64,000 nt of DNA from Oscillospiraceae bacterium (GCA_017540645.1 JAFYAQ010000022.1:1-64000), one strand, 5' to 3'; positions 27,544-38,366 are shown, counted from the stretch's first letter. Program-made: numbers and translations. The notes: generated by a model from the letters alone, not told the origin.

Positions 27544-30500
27544 TTATCCCTCTCCTCTCTGCAGCGCCGTGAAGGCGTCCAGCTCCGCCTGCTCTCGGGA
27601 CAGACCCTTTTCCTCCCGCTGGCGGATGGCGGTCATCATGCGCCGATAGTCGTTGGGAAGGATCTTTTTGAACAGGGGCAGGGTCTCTTCCCAGTTTTCC
27701 AGAATGGTCCTGGCCCGGGGAGACCCGGTCTCGGCGGCGTGCCGCTCCAGAAGGGCGCGGAGCTCCTGCGCGTCCATCTTCTCCGTGACGGCGCTCATGG
27801 ACACCAGATCCTTGTTCAGGTGCAGATAAAGCTCGTGCCGTTCGTCCAGCACATAGGCGGTGCCCCCGGACATTCCCGCGGCGAAATTCTTGCCGGTGGG
27901 GCCGAGGACTACCACACAGCCGCCGGTCATGTATTCGCAGCCGTGGTCTCCCACACCCTCCACCACCGCCCGGGCGCCGGAGTTCCGGACGCAGAAGCGC
28001 TCTCCGGCCATGCCGTTGATATAGGCTTCGCCGCCGGTGGCGCCATAGAGAGCCACGTTGCCCACGATGATGTTCTCTCCCGGATTGATAGTGCTTTCCT
28101 CCGGCAGACGGAGTACCAGCTTTCCGCCGGAGAGACCTTTGCCGAAATAATCGTTGCTGTCGCCGGTGAGCCGGATCGTCATGCCCCTGGGGAGAAACGC
28201 CCCGAAGGACTGACCGCCGCCGCCCCGGGCCTCGATCACCACGGTGTCGTCCGGCAGGGGAGAGGGGCATCGCTTGGTGATCTCCGCGCCGAGGATCGTC
28301 CCGAAGGTCCGGTCCACGCTGGATACCCGGACCTTCACGGTTTTGGGCTTCCCGCTGCGGAGCGTGGCGGCAAAGGCCGGGAGCAGCACGCGCATATCCG
28401 CGGTTTTCCCGAGACAGAAATCATAGACGGCGTCCTTCTCAAAGTGAACGGCGGCGTCTGTCCCGTGATCCAGCAGCGCCCAGATGGACTGCCTGCCCAG
28501 CCGCGTCTCCGCCAGGTCCTCCCGGGGCTTCAGGAGGCTTCGGCGTCCCACCAGCTCCTCCACCCGGCGGACCCCCAGCCGGGCCATGATCTGCCGCAGC
28601 TCCTCCGCCACAAAGCGCATAAAGTTCATCACATATTCCGGCTTTCCCCGGAAACGGCAGCGCAGCTCCGGGTTCTGGGTGGCGATGCCCACGCCGCAGG
28701 TATTCAGGCTGCACACCCGCATCATCAGACAGCCCATGGCGATCAGCGGCGCCGTGGCAAAGCCAAACTCCTCCGCGCCCAGGATCGCCGCGATCGCCAC
28801 GTCCCGACCGGTGAGCAGCTTGCCGTCGGTCTCCAGAATGACCCGCTGCCGCAGCCCGTTTTCGATCAGCGTCCGATGGGCCTCCGCCAGCCCCAGCTCC
28901 CAGGGGAGCCCCGCGTTGTGGATGGAACTGAGAGGCGCCGCGCCGGTCCCTCCGTCATAACCGGAGATCAGCACCACCTGGGCTCCGGCCTTGGCTACGC
29001 CGGAGACGATGGTGCCGACACCGTGCTCGGCTACCAGCTTTACAGAGATCCGGGCGTCGGGGTTGGCGTTTTTCAGATCAAAAATCAGTTGGGCCAGATC
29101 CTCGATGGAGTAGATGTCGTGATGGGGCGGCGGACTGATAAGACTGACGCCGGGCGTGGAGAAGCGGGTCTCGGCGATCCAGGGATACACCTTGCTGCCG
29201 GGCAGATGCCCGCCTTCCCCGGGCTTGGCCCCCTGGGCCATCTTGATCTGGATCTCGGAGGCGGAGCAAAGGTATTCACTGGTCACACCGAAGCGGCCGG
29301 AGGCCACCTGCTTGATGGCGCTGTTTTTTTCCGTCCCATAGCGCTCCGGACGTTCGCCGCCCTCCCCGGAGTTGGACTTGCCGCCCAGTCGGTTCATGGC
29401 GACGGCCAGGCACTCGTGCGCCTCCTGGGAGATGGAACCATAGGACATGGCCCCGGTTTTGAAACGGCGGAGGATGGCGTCCGCGCTCTCCACCTCTTCC
29501 AGAGGGATCCCGTGCCCGGAGGGATAGTTGAAATCCATGGCGCCCCGCAGAGTATGGGGGGCGCGTTTTTCATTGATCCGCCGGGAATAGGCCAGGTATT
29601 TCTCATAGTTGCCCTCCCGCACCGCCTCCTGGAGAGTGAGGATGGTTTGCGCATCCAGAAGATGGGCCTCGGCCCCCTGACCGGAGCGGAGCTTGTGGCG
29701 TCCTACGCTGTCCAGGGTGGTGTCCACACCGAGACCCAGGGGATCAAAGGCGTGGCTGTGGTGAAACTCCACCGCCCGACCCATCTCCTCCAGACCGATG
29801 CCGCCCACCTGGCAAACGGTGTGGGTAAAATACTTGTCGATCACATCCTGCCGTATCCCAACGGCCTCGAAGATCTGGGCCGACTGATAGGACTGGAGAG
29901 TGGAGATGCCCATTTTGGACGCGATCTTCACGATCCCGGAGAGAACGGCACGGTTATAGTCGTCGATGGCGGTATGGGCGTCCTTGTCCAGCATCCCCAG
30001 TTCCACGCACTCCTCGATGCACTCATGGGCAAGATAGGGGCAGACGGCCCGGGCGCCGTAGCCCAGGAGCAAGGCAAAATGGTGTACATCCCGGGGCTCC
30101 GCACTCTCCAGTATGATGGACATGGCTGTGCGTTTTTTGGTGCGGATCAGATACTGTTCCATGGCGGAGACCGCCAGGAACGAGGGGATCGCCACATGGT
30201 TTTCATCCACACCCCGATCCGACAGGATGACGATGTTGGCCCCCTGCTTGTAGGCCTTGTCCACCAGAATAAACAAGCGCTCTACCGCCCGCTCCAGGGG
30301 CGTGTTCTTATAGTACAGGAGGGAGACGGTTTCCACGTGAAAGCCGTCCAGATGCATGGAGCGGATCTTCCAAAGCTCCATGCGGGTCAGAATGGGGTTA
30401 TCGATCTGCAGCACCCGGCAGTTTTCCGGCCGGTCCTCCAGAAGGTTGCCGTCCCGGCCCAGGTACACGGTGGTATCGGTGACGCATTCCTCCCGGAGAG

Positions 30501-32073
30501 CGTCGATGGGCGGGTTAGTCACCTGAGCGAATTGCTGCTTAAAGTAGTCAAACAGGGGCGGATATCGGCTGGAGAGCACGGCCAGAGGCACATCCGTGCC
30601 CATGGAGGCGGTGGCCTCGTGCCCGGTCCGGGCCATGGGCAGAAGCTCGTCCTTGATCTGCTCATGGGTGTAGCCAAAGGCCCGGTAGAGCCGGTCCCGC
30701 ATGCGCTGGGTATGGGTGGGTACCTGGACGTTGGGTGTGGGGAGGTCCGCAAGCTGTACCAGATTCTGGTCCAGCCATTCACCGTAGGGCTGACGGAGAG
30801 CGTACCAGCTTTTGATCTGTTCGTCCTCCAGAAGCTGGCCCCGCCGGGTGTTCACCAGCAGCATTTTTCCCGGGCGGAGCCGATCCTTGCGGAGGATATG
30901 AGCTTCGTCCAGGTCCAGAACGCCCACCTCGGAGGAGAGAATCAGGCGGCCGTCATCCGTCAGGTAATACCGGGAGGGACGCAGACCGTTCCGATCCAAC
31001 ACCGCCCCCACCAGCTCCCCGTCGGAAAAGAGAATGGAGGCCGGGCCGTCCCACGGCTCCATCATGGTGGCGTAGTAACGGTACATATCCCGCTTGCGGT
31101 CGGACATGGCCCGGTCGTTTTTCCAGGGCTCCGGGATCATCAGCATCATGGCCAGGGGAAGCTCGATCCCGTTCATCACCAGGAACTCCACGGTGTTGTC
31201 CAGCATGGCGGAATCGGAGCCGGAGGCGTTGATCACAGGGAACACCCGGTCCATGTTTCCCCGGAGGATCGGGGAGGAGAGAGTTTCCTCCCGGGCGATC
31301 ATCCGGTCCACATTGCCCCGGATGGTGTTGATCTCTCCGTTGTGGAGCAGAAATCGGTTGGGGTGGGCCCGTTCCCAGGAGGGAGTGGTGTTGGTGGAAA
31401 AGCGGGAATGGACCATGGCGATGGCGGAGGCGAAATCCTCCGACTGCAGATCCAGGTAAAACCTTCGGAGTTGTCCCACCAGGAACATGCCCTTGTAGAC
31501 CACCGTGCGGCTGGAGAGACTGACGACATAGCTGTTGTCATTGGACTGCTCAAACTCCCGGCGCATGAGATAGAGCCGCCGGTCAAAGGGCAGCCCCCTG
31601 GCGCTGTCCTCCGGTCGGGCCAGAAAACACTGGAGGATATGGGGCATGCAGTTTCGCGCCGTCTCTCCCAGGACCTCCGGGCAGACGGGGACCTCCCGCC
31701 AGCCCAGAAAGGGCAGCCCCTCTTTGCGTGCAATGACCTCCAGCATCTTCTGGGCCTGCCGCCGGGGCAGGGTATCCCGGGGGAAAAAGAACATTCCTAC
31801 CCCGTAATCTCCCGCCGCGGGCAGGGCAATCCCGGCCTGAGCCGCTGCCTTTTGAAAGAAGCCGTGGCAGACCTGGGTCAGGATGCCTACGCCGTCGCCG
31901 GTCTCGCCCCGGGCGTCCTTGCCCGCACGGTGTTCCAGCTTTTCCACGATCTTCAGCGCGTCGTCCACGGTGGCGCGGCTTTGCCGGCCTTTGATATCCA
32001 CCACGGCCCCGATACCGCAGGCGTCGTGCCCGTCGATCGTTCCATATCGGAGCCATTGTTCGTTGGTCATCAT
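27544..32073 (-). CDS. gltB: Glutamate synthase, large subunit
   Basis: A 1509-residue enzyme transferring the amide of glutamine to 2-oxoglutarate. A short propeptide precedes the class II glutaminase nucleophile (DACGIGAVVD, Cys about 19). A central domain follows, then the FMN/2-oxoglutarate synthase domain with GGKSNSGEGGE, SKVYPWIAETR and a 3Fe-4S Cys motif (CSLNTCGVGIATQNPELR), and the C-terminal beta-helix of GG repeats (GATGGEAYINGMAG). The length is normal. With the three glutamine synthetase genes in this window it completes the GS-GOGAT cycle. Confidence 0.97.
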   Translation of the reverse strand: MMTNEQWLRYGTIDGHDACGIGAVVDIKGRQSRATVDDALKIVEKLEHRAGKDARGETGDGVGILTQVCHGFFQKAAAQAGIALPAAGDYGVGMFFFPRDTLPRRQAQKMLEVIARKEGLPFLGWREVPVCPEVLGETARNCMPHILQCFLARPEDSARGLPFDRRLYLMRREFEQSNDNSYVVSLSSRTVVYKGMFLVGQLRRFYLDLQSEDFASAIAMVHSRFSTNTTPSWERAHPNRFLLHNGEINTIRGNVDRMIAREETLSSPILRGNMDRVFPVINASGSDSAMLDNTVEFLVMNGIELPLAMMLMIPEPWKNDRAMSDRKRDMYRYYATMMEPWDGPASILFSDGELVGAVLDRNGLRPSRYYLTDDGRLILSSEVGVLDLDEAHILRKDRLRPGKMLLVNTRRGQLLEDEQIKSWYALRQPYGEWLDQNLVQLADLPTPNVQVPTHTQRMRDRLYRAFGYTHEQIKDELLPMARTGHEATASMGTDVPLAVLSSRYPPLFDYFKQQFAQVTNPPIDALREECVTDTTVYLGRDGNLLEDRPENCRVLQIDNPILTRMELWKIRSMHLDGFHVETVSLLYYKNTPLERAVERLFILVDKAYKQGANIVILSDRGVDENHVAIPSFLAVSAMEQYLIRTKKRTAMSIILESAEPRDVHHFALLLGYGARAVCPYLAHECIEECVELGMLDKDAHTAIDDYNRAVLSGIVKIASKMGISTLQSYQSAQIFEAVGIRQDVIDKYFTHTVCQVGGIGLEEMGRAVEFHHSHAFDPLGLGVDTTLDSVGRHKLRSGQGAEAHLLDAQTILTLQEAVREGNYEKYLAYSRRINEKRAPHTLRGAMDFNYPSGHGIPLEEVESADAILRRFKTGAMSYGSISQEAHECLAVAMNRLGGKSNSGEGGERPERYGTEKNSAIKQVASGRFGVTSEYLCSASEIQIKMAQGAKPGEGGHLPGSKVYPWIAETRFSTPGVSLISPPPHHDIYSIEDLAQLIFDLKNANPDARISVKLVAEHGVGTIVSGVAKAGAQVVLISGYDGGTGAAPLSSIHNAGLPWELGLAEAHRTLIENGLRQRVILETDGKLLTGRDVAIAAILGAEEFGFATAPLIAMGCLMMRVCSLNTCGVGIATQNPELRCRFRGKPEYVMNFMRFVAEELRQIMARLGVRRVEELVGRRSLLKPREDLAETRLGRQSIWALLDHGTDAAVHFEKDAVYDFCLGKTADMRVLLPAFAATLRSGKPKTVKVRVSSVDRTFGTILGAEITKRCPSPLPDDTVVIEARGGGGQSFGAFLPRGMTIRLTGDSNDYFGKGLSGGKLVLRLPEESTINPGENIIVGNVALYGATGGEAYINGMAGERFCVRNSGARAVVEGVGDHGCEYMTGGCVVVLGPTGKNFAAGMSGGTAYVLDERHELYLHLNKDLVSMSAVTEKMDAQELRALLERHAAETGSPRARTILENWEETLPLFKKILPNDYRRMMTAIRQREEKGLSREQAELDAFTALQRGEG

Positions 32074-32133
32074 TTATCGTTCCTGCCTCTCTTTTTTAGG
32101 TCCATCCGGGCGGGCCGCCGAGGACGCCGGCCC

Positions 32134-33717
32134 CTACACCCCGCTCTGCCCGTAGTTGGCCAGGACCCGGGCGGAGGGGTCGTTCACGTTGCAGCCCGCC
32201 CAGGCCTTGTTGGGCATCCAGAAATCTGCGATCATCTCGGCCTGGCCGGGGTAATACTTCTCGAATATCTCCCGATACAGGAGGCTTTCCTTAGTGAAGG
32301 GCCGGGCATAAGAATACTGTTGGCGTTTTTCCTCAAACTCCGCGTCTGTGTACCGTTCCTTGGCGTATTCCTTCAGATCGTCCACCATGGAATGGCCCAC
32401 CGCATCGGAGAAGGCCGCCTTCTCCCGCCAGAGGATCTCGTCGGGCAGCAGATGATCCTTTTCGAAAGCGTGCCGCAGGAGATATTTCCCCATACCATAG
32501 GTGTTTACCTTGTATTTCGGGTCAATGCTCATCACGTAGCGGACGAATTCCAGATCCCCAAAGGGCACCCGGGCTTCCAGAGAGTTGACGCTGATGCAGC
32601 GATCTGCCCGGAGCACATCGTACATATAGAGCTCGTCCACCCGTTTTTTTGCCTCCTGCTGGAAAGCTTCCGGGGAAGGAGCGTAGTCAGTGTATTTGTA
32701 GCCGAAGAGCTCGTCGGATATTTCCCCGGTGAGCAGCACCCGGATGTCCGTCCGCTCGTGAATGGCCTTGCAGCACAGGTACATCCCCATGCTGGCCCGG
32801 ATGGTGGTGATGTCCCAGGTGCCGAGCAGAGCGACGACCTCCTCCAGGGAGTCTAAAACCTCCTGCCGCGTCATGTACACTTCCGTGTGCTCCGCACCGA
32901 TGGTATCAGCCACCATGCGGGCGTACTTCAGGTCGATGGCGTCTGTGTCCATGCCGATGGCAAAGGTGCGCACGTGCTTGCCGAGAATCCGGGCAGAGAT
33001 GGCGCAGACCAGGCTGCTGTCCAGTCCGCCGGAGAGGAGAAAGCCCAATGGCGCATCCGCGTCCAGGCGTTTGTCGATGCCGAGGATCAGCTTTTCCCGG
33101 ATCCCGGCGCAAATCTCGTCCAGGTCGCCCCGGATGTACGCCTGTACCGTGGTCAGATCGGCGTAGCGGATAAAACGGCCGTTCTCGTAGTAGTGGCCGG
33201 GGGGGAAGGGCAGGATCCTCTCGCATAGTCCCACCAGGTTTTTGGCCTCGCTGGCAAATACGATACCTCCGTCGGAGAGGAAACCGTAGAACAGGGGCCG
33301 GATGCCGATGGGGTCCCGGGCGGCGATGAAGCTGTTCTTGGCGGCGTCATAGAGGATCAGGGCAAACTCCGCGTCCAGTCGTGCAAACATCCCAACGCCG
33401 TATTTCCGGTAAAGGGGCAGGAGCAGTTCGCAGTCCGAGCCGCTCTGGAACTCAAAGCCCTCGTCCTCCAGCTCCTTTTTCAGCGTGCGGAAGAGATAGA
33501 GTTCCCCGTTGCACACGCACATATCTCTGCCCAGATGAAACGGCTGCATCCCTTCCTCATGCAGACCCATGATGGCCAGCCGGTGAAAGCACAGCCAGCC
33601 CTCTCCGGCCTTTTCCACCCGGGACATATCCGGGCCCCGGGAGACGGTGCGGTCAAAGTATGGCCGGAACTCCTCCGGCGTCAGGGTATCCGTGGTAAAG
33701 CCCATAATGGAACACAT
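32134..33717 (-). CDS. asnB: Asparagine synthetase, glutamine-hydrolysing
   Basis: A 527-residue enzyme converting aspartate to asparagine with ATP and glutamine. The class II glutaminase domain begins MCSIMGFT with nucleophile Cys2. The synthetase domain has the PP-loop LLSGGLDSSLV (about 236) and the ELFGYKYTDYAP region. The 5' neighbour purF ends 6 bp before its start, and GAGGAG precedes the ATG. A 60-bp gap separates it from gltB, the second-largest gap in the operon, without an obvious terminator. Confidence 0.94.
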   Translation of the reverse strand: MCSIMGFTTDTLTPEEFRPYFDRTVSRGPDMSRVEKAGEGWLCFHRLAIMGLHEEGMQPFHLGRDMCVCNGELYLFRTLKKELEDEGFEFQSGSDCELLLPLYRKYGVGMFARLDAEFALILYDAAKNSFIAARDPIGIRPLFYGFLSDGGIVFASEAKNLVGLCERILPFPPGHYYENGRFIRYADLTTVQAYIRGDLDEICAGIREKLILGIDKRLDADAPLGFLLSGGLDSSLVCAISARILGKHVRTFAIGMDTDAIDLKYARMVADTIGAEHTEVYMTRQEVLDSLEEVVALLGTWDITTIRASMGMYLCCKAIHERTDIRVLLTGEISDELFGYKYTDYAPSPEAFQQEAKKRVDELYMYDVLRADRCISVNSLEARVPFGDLEFVRYVMSIDPKYKVNTYGMGKYLLRHAFEKDHLLPDEILWREKAAFSDAVGHSMVDDLKEYAKERYTDAEFEEKRQQYSYARPFTKESLLYREIFEKYYPGQAEMIADFWMPNKAWAGCNVNDPSARVLANYGQSGV

Positions 33718-33723
33718 GTTGAT

Positions 33724-35175
33724 TCACTCCTCGTCGTGGATCTTCTTTTCAAATCGGTCCTTCTGCCCGGTCGGCACGGCGGTGGGATAGCCTCCGCCGA
33801 AGCAGGCCGTGCAAAAACCCGTGTCTCTGCCGGTGAGCCGGACAACGTCCTCCAGCGGGAGATAGCCCAGAGAGTCCACGCCGATGATCGCGGCGATCTC
33901 CTCCACGCTGTGATGATTGGCGATCAGGTTTTCGCTCGTATCGATATCCGTGCCGTAGTAGCAGGGCGCAACAAAGGGCGGCGCGCTGACCCGCATGTGG
34001 ATCTCCCTGACCCCGGCGGCGCGCAGCAGGGAAATAGTGTGCCGGCAGGTGGTCCCCCGAACGATGGAGTCGTCGATGAGCACTAGGCGCTTTCCTTCCA
34101 CCACCGCGCGGATGGGATTGAGCTTGACGTTGACAGCGGTCTCCCGCTCGTCCTGTGTGGGGGCGATGAAGCTCCGGCCGATGTATTTGTTTTTGGTAAA
34201 GCCGATGGCATAGGGGATGCCGGAAGCCCGGGCATAGCCGATGGCGGCGTCGAGGCCGGAATCCGGCACGCCGATGACCACATCCGCGGCCACGCTGTGG
34301 GCCGCAGCCAGCAGTTCTCCGGCCCGCTGGCGGGCATAGCACACGCTCGCACCGTCGATGACGGAGTCGGGACGCGCAAAATAGATATACTCAAATACGC
34401 AGCCGCGCCGCGGAGCCGTGCCGCAGTGCTTCCGGTCGGAGTGCACGCCCTGCGCGTCCACGGTCACGATCTCCCCGGGGTCGATATCCCGGACAAGAGC
34501 CGCACCGACGGCGTCCAGCGCGCAGCTCTCAGAGGCAAATACCGTGGAGCCGTCCGAAAGCGTTCCCATGCACAGCGGCCGAAAGCCGTGGATATCCCGC
34601 GCTGCGATCAGCTTGGCCGGCGAGGCGATCACCAGCGAGTAAGCGCCCTCGAGCATATCCATGGCGTCGGCCACGGCAGCTTCCATGCTCGGGCAGCGCA
34701 GGCGGGAGCGCACGATCGTATAGGCGATGACCTCGGAGTCGGTAGTGGTGTGGAAAAGGCACCCCTCTTTTTCCAGCGCGCGGCGCAGTTCCCAGGCGTT
34801 GGTGAGGTTGCCGTTGTGGGAAAGTGCCATGCGTCCCTTGTAATGGTTGATGAGCAGCGGCTGGATGTTCCTGCGGCTGTCTGAGCCCGTGGTAGCGTAG
34901 CGCACATGTCCCACGGCGATGTTCCCCGGGCCGAGCGTGGAGATCGTTTCGGGAGAGAAAACCTCGTTGACAAGGCCGGCGCCGCGGTGATCGGCAAACA
35001 CTCCGTCATCATTCACCACGATCCCGGCGCTCTCCTGTCCGCGGTGCTGCAGGGCAAAAAGGCCGTAATAAGCAAGCGACGCCAGATCCCTGCGACAGGG
35101 CGAAAAAACGCCGAAAACACCACACTCTTCCCGGATGTGGTGTTTGGCGCGACTGGGCGCAGTATCACGCATCAT
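33724..35175 (-). CDS. purF: Amidophosphoribosyltransferase
   Basis: A 483-residue enzyme that starts purine synthesis by replacing the pyrophosphate of PRPP with ammonia from glutamine. A propeptide of about 17 residues precedes the nucleophile ([10 protein letters not shown]). The PRPP loop is [12 protein letters not shown]. Cysteines in GCVFEYI, APCYYG and FCTACFGG match the [4Fe-4S] ligands of the Bacillus-type enzyme, so it is probably an oxygen-labile Fe-S form. Two adjacent ATGs (35175 and 35172) overlap the purC stop; GGAGAG precedes them, and the choice shifts the N-terminus by one residue only. Confidence 0.95.
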   Translation of the reverse strand: MMRDTAPSRAKHHIREECGVFGVFSPCRRDLASLAYYGLFALQHRGQESAGIVVNDDGVFADHRGAGLVNEVFSPETISTLGPGNIAVGHVRYATTGSDSRRNIQPLLINHYKGRMALSHNGNLTNAWELRRALEKEGCLFHTTTDSEVIAYTIVRSRLRCPSMEAAVADAMDMLEGAYSLVIASPAKLIAARDIHGFRPLCMGTLSDGSTVFASESCALDAVGAALVRDIDPGEIVTVDAQGVHSDRKHCGTAPRRGCVFEYIYFARPDSVIDGASVCYARQRAGELLAAAHSVAADVVIGVPDSGLDAAIGYARASGIPYAIGFTKNKYIGRSFIAPTQDERETAVNVKLNPIRAVVEGKRLVLIDDSIVRGTTCRHTISLLRAAGVREIHMRVSAPPFVAPCYYGTDIDTSENLIANHHSVEEIAAIIGVDSLGYLPLEDVVRLTGRDTGFCTACFGGGYPTAVPTGQKDRFEKKIHDEE

Positions 35176-35881
35176 GGCTCTCCATGCGGCGCAGGATCTC
35201 CCGATAGGCATCCTCTACGCCGCCCAGATCCCGACGGAAGCGGTCCTTATCCAGCTTCTCCCTGGTGGCGGTATCCCACAAGCGGCACGTGTCGGGGCTT
35301 ATCTCATCGGCCAGCACGATGGTGCCGTCCCGCAGCCGCCCGAATTCCAGTTTGAAATCCACCAGCGTCACGCCGCAGTCCCGCCAGAATTTTCGCAGCC
35401 CCTGGTTGATGCGAAGAGCGTATTGCCGGATCAACGCCAACTCCACCTGGTCGGCCAGATCCAGCGCCAACGCGCCGTCGGTATTGAGCAGCGGATCGCC
35501 GAGCGCGTCATTCTTATAGGAAAACTCTACCGTGGGAGAGGAAAAAACCGTTCCTTCCTCCACACCGTAGCGCTGGGAAAAGGATCCCGCGGCGATGTTG
35601 CGCACGATCACTTCCAGCGGGATGATTGTCACTTTTTTCACCAGCGTTTCCCGCTCGGAGAGCTCCCGGACAAAATGGGTAGGGATGTCCGATCGTTCCA
35701 GGTACCGCATCAGATAGTTGCTCATGCGGTTGTTGATGACACCCTTGCCTTCAATGGTGCCTTTTTTGACGCCATTGAAGGCGGTAGCATCGTCCTTGTA
35801 CTCCACGATCAGCAGGGTTGGGTCGTCGGTGGCGAAGACCTTTTTGGCCTTGCCTTCGTAAAGCAGTTGGCGCTTTTCCAT
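35165..35881 (-). CDS. purC: SAICAR synthetase (phosphoribosylaminoimidazole-succinocarboxamide synthase)
   Basis: A 238-residue ATP-dependent ligase joining CAIR and aspartate. Motifs are the N-terminal [11 protein letters not shown] nucleotide loop, [18 protein letters not shown] and DFKLEFGR. The ATG at 35881 follows AAAAGGAGGA; the longer frame upstream is not family-like. It overlaps purF by about 11 bp. Only purC and purF of the de novo pathway to IMP are here; the remaining steps must be encoded elsewhere. Confidence 0.96.
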   Translation of the reverse strand: MEKRQLLYEGKAKKVFATDDPTLLIVEYKDDATAFNGVKKGTIEGKGVINNRMSNYLMRYLERSDIPTHFVRELSERETLVKKVTIIPLEVIVRNIAAGSFSQRYGVEEGTVFSSPTVEFSYKNDALGDPLLNTDGALALDLADQVELALIRQYALRINQGLRKFWRDCGVTLVDFKLEFGRLRDGTIVLADEISPDTCRLWDTATREKLDKDRFRRDLGGVEDAYREILRRMESHDA

Positions 35882-35894
35882 GGCTGTCCTCCTT

Positions 35895-36626
35895 TTACGG
35901 GTTTTCAAAGGTGCTGATCGGCCGGAGCTTGTGAAAGCTACGGCGGTGGCAGGCGTCTATGCGTTCTCTGTCCTCCGGAGAGACCGGGCCGCCGAGAAGG
36001 TACTGGTCGATGGTCGCGTAGGTCACGCCCATCTCCTCCTCGTCCGTCTGGGAATCAAACAAGCCCGCGGAGGGAGCCTTTTCCTGCAAAAAGGCAGGCG
36101 CGCCCAGCCATTGGAGAAACGCGTATATCTCTGTGACCGTCAGATCGGAAATGGGGTTAAAGTCACAGGCTCCGTCCCCCCACTTGGTGAAATAGCCCAT
36201 ATAGGTCTCGCTCCGATTGCCCGTGCCCGCCACCAGCCGGTCCTCCGCCGCGGCAAAGGCGTACAGCGTCAGCATTCTCAGCCGCGGCGCCAGATTGATA
36301 CGAGATCTGTTGTTGATGGCGCATTTTCCGTCCAGGGCAGCCAGCTCCGCCACCCGGACGGGCGTCAGGTCCACCATGCGCGTCTCTATCCCGTACCGCC
36401 GGGCGACCGTCATGGCGTCGGTCGCGTCGGCGGTATAGTTGCGATCTGAGGAGCAGGGCAGGATGAGACCAAGGGTGTTGTCGCAGGCGGCCTTGCACAG
36501 GATTCCCACCAGCGCGCTGTCCTTGCCGCCGGAATTCCCGTAGACGATCCCGTTCGCCCCGCTCCTGCTCACGGTTTCGGCGATGTACTCTACGCGGCGG
36601 CGGTACTCCTTGCTGTAGTCGCGCAT
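35895..36626 (-). CDS. nadE: Ammonia-dependent NAD+ synthetase (first of two copies)
   Basis: A 243-residue enzyme amidating nicotinate adenine dinucleotide to NAD+. The PP-loop is [13 protein letters not shown] (about 37), with SDRNYTADA and [18 protein letters not shown] typical of NadE. It lacks the N-terminal nitrilase-like glutaminase domain of large NadE, so it should use free ammonia; its position directly after an ammonium transporter gene (2 bp gap) fits this. A paralogue lies at 54124-54852. The ATG at 36626 is preferred to a GTG two codons upstream because GGAG is then correctly spaced. Confidence 0.94.
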   Translation of the reverse strand: MRDYSKEYRRRVEYIAETVSRSGANGIVYGNSGGKDSALVGILCKAACDNTLGLILPCSSDRNYTADATDAMTVARRYGIETRMVDLTPVRVAELAALDGKCAINNRSRINLAPRLRMLTLYAFAAAEDRLVAGTGNRSETYMGYFTKWGDGACDFNPISDLTVTEIYAFLQWLGAPAFLQEKAPSAGLFDSQTDEEEMGVTYATIDQYLLGGPVSPEDRERIDACHRRSFHKLRPISTFENP

Positions 36627-36628
36627 GA

Positions 36629-38353
36629 TCACTCCACGTCCTGCAGGGCGTCGTAGCCCTCCTCGCCGGTGCGGACCTTGACCACGTTTTCCACATCGTA
36701 GACAAAGATCTTCCCGTCGCCCACATGGCCGGTGTACAGCACTTTTTTGGCGGTCTCGATCACGTCCCGCACGGGAATGGCGCTGACCACGATGTCCACC
36801 TGCACCTTGGGCCGCAGGTCCGTCTCCACGGCAACGCCGCGGTAATACTCCGTACGGCCCTTCTGGATGCCGTAGCCCATCACATGGGAGACCGTCATGC
36901 CGGTGATGCCAAGCTTGCTCATGGCGTCCTTCAGAGCGTAGAGCTTTTCCTCCTTGAACACGATCTCCACCTTGGTAAACTTGTGCCCGTCCGGGGAGAA
37001 GGACGGCTCCCGCTTTACGGGGATGGCCTCCGCCGGGGGCATGGTGCCGGTGACCGCCGTCACCTCGCCGGGAGCGCCATACTCGGCATACTTGTCCACC
37101 GCCGGGGCGAAGTCCGCGTAGGCGCTGGGAAGGCCGTGTTCGCTCACGTCCAGACCCATAAGCTCGTCCGCGGGCTCGGCCCGCAGGAAATCAAGCTTTT
37201 TCAGCAGGCAGAAGAAACCCGCCATGGTTAGGGTCGCCCAGGCCGCCACGGCCACAAAGCCCAAAAGCTGAACGCCGAGCTGCGCAAAGGAGCCGGTGTA
37301 GAATAGGCCGCGGAGACCGGCCGGGGCGTCGGGATTGGCAAGAAGACCCACGGCGATCGTCCCCCATACACCGTTTGCGCAGTGAACGCCCACGGCGCCT
37401 ACCGGGTCATCGATGTGCATCTTGAGATCCAGACCCTCCACAACGACCACCACCAGGATGCCGGAGACGACGCCCACCACCACGGCGCCGATGGCGTCCA
37501 GGGCATCGCAGCCCGCCGTGATGCCCACCAAGCCCGCCAGAGAGGCGTTCAGGCACATGGACACGTCGGGCTTGCCGTTCTTGATCCAGGTGTAGATCAT
37601 GGTGGTACAGGTGGCCACCGAGGGGGCGATGGTGGTGGTCAGGAAGATGGAGGAAAGCTCCGAGGCCGTGGTGGCCGCCGCGCCGTTGAAGCCGTACCAG
37701 CCCAGCCACAGGATGAACACGCCCAGCGCCCCCAGGGGGATGGAGTGGCCGGGGATGGCGTTGACCTTAATGACCTTCCCGCCCGGATCCCGGACATACT
37801 TTCCTATCCGGGGTCCCAGCACGACAGCTCCCACCAGGGCTGCGATGCCGCCCACCATGTGGATGGCGCAGGAGCCGGCATAATCATGGAAGCCAAGTGC
37901 GCTCAGCCAGCCGCCGCCCCAGATCCAGTGGGCCTCGATGGGGTATATGAGAAGACTGATCACGGCAGAGTATACGCAGTAAGCCGCAAATTTGGTGCGC
38001 TCAGCCATGGCGCCGGACACGATAGTGGCGGTGGTAGCGCAGAACACCAGGTTGAAAACAAAATAGCTGGAATCGGTAAAGCCCTCTGCCGGAGAGGCGA
38101 TAAACTCCTTAAAGTGGGTGAAAAGCTGCAGATTCGGTTTTCCGATCAGGCCGAAAAGCGTGTCCTCGCCCATCATCAGCGAATACCCCAGCAGGGAAAA
38201 AACCACAGTCCCGATACAAAAGTCCATCAGGTTCTTCATAATGATGTTGCCGGCGTTTTTGGCCCGGGTAAAGCCGGTCTCCACCATGGCAAAGCCTGCC
38301 TGCATCCAGAACACCAACGCGGCTCCAATCAAAAACCAGAATTCAACACTCAC
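36629..38353 (-). CDS. amt: Ammonium transporter fused to a C-terminal PII (GlnK-like) domain
   Basis: A 574-residue fusion. The Amt channel (about 1-405) has eleven apparent TM segments and the family motifs FWMQAGFAMVETGF, GAMAERTKF, GGIAALVGA and DDPVGAVGVH with the pore histidine. After a linker (about 405-455) comes a PII domain (458-562: KVEIVFKEEKLYALKDAM, MGYGIQKGRTEYYRG, VGDGKIFVYDVENVVKVRTGE). In free PII the T-loop Tyr51 is uridylylated; here the aligned residue is Val509, so control by uridylylation is unlikely, whereas ATP/ADP and 2-oxoglutarate binding could remain. The start is GTG after AAGGAGG. It lies 129 bp after glnN with hairpins between. Confidence 0.93.
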   Translation of the reverse strand: MSVEFWFLIGAALVFWMQAGFAMVETGFTRAKNAGNIIMKNLMDFCIGTVVFSLLGYSLMMGEDTLFGLIGKPNLQLFTHFKEFIASPAEGFTDSSYFVFNLVFCATTATIVSGAMAERTKFAAYCVYSAVISLLIYPIEAHWIWGGGWLSALGFHDYAGSCAIHMVGGIAALVGAVVLGPRIGKYVRDPGGKVIKVNAIPGHSIPLGALGVFILWLGWYGFNGAAATTASELSSIFLTTTIAPSVATCTTMIYTWIKNGKPDVSMCLNASLAGLVGITAGCDALDAIGAVVVGVVSGILVVVVVEGLDLKMHIDDPVGAVGVHCANGVWGTIAVGLLANPDAPAGLRGLFYTGSFAQLGVQLLGFVAVAAWATLTMAGFFCLLKKLDFLRAEPADELMGLDVSEHGLPSAYADFAPAVDKYAEYGAPGEVTAVTGTMPPAEAIPVKREPSFSPDGHKFTKVEIVFKEEKLYALKDAMSKLGITGMTVSHVMGYGIQKGRTEYYRGVAVETDLRPKVQVDIVVSAIPVRDVIETAKKVLYTGHVGDGKIFVYDVENVVKVRTGEEGYDALQDVE

Positions 38354-38366
38354 AGATAATCCCTCC

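Noticed and set aside
27529..32856. A 1775-codon open frame on the plus strand
   Set aside because: It is antisense to gltB and asnB, has no recognisable domains and is rich in Gly, His, Gln and Val, as expected from the complement of GC-rich coding sequence.
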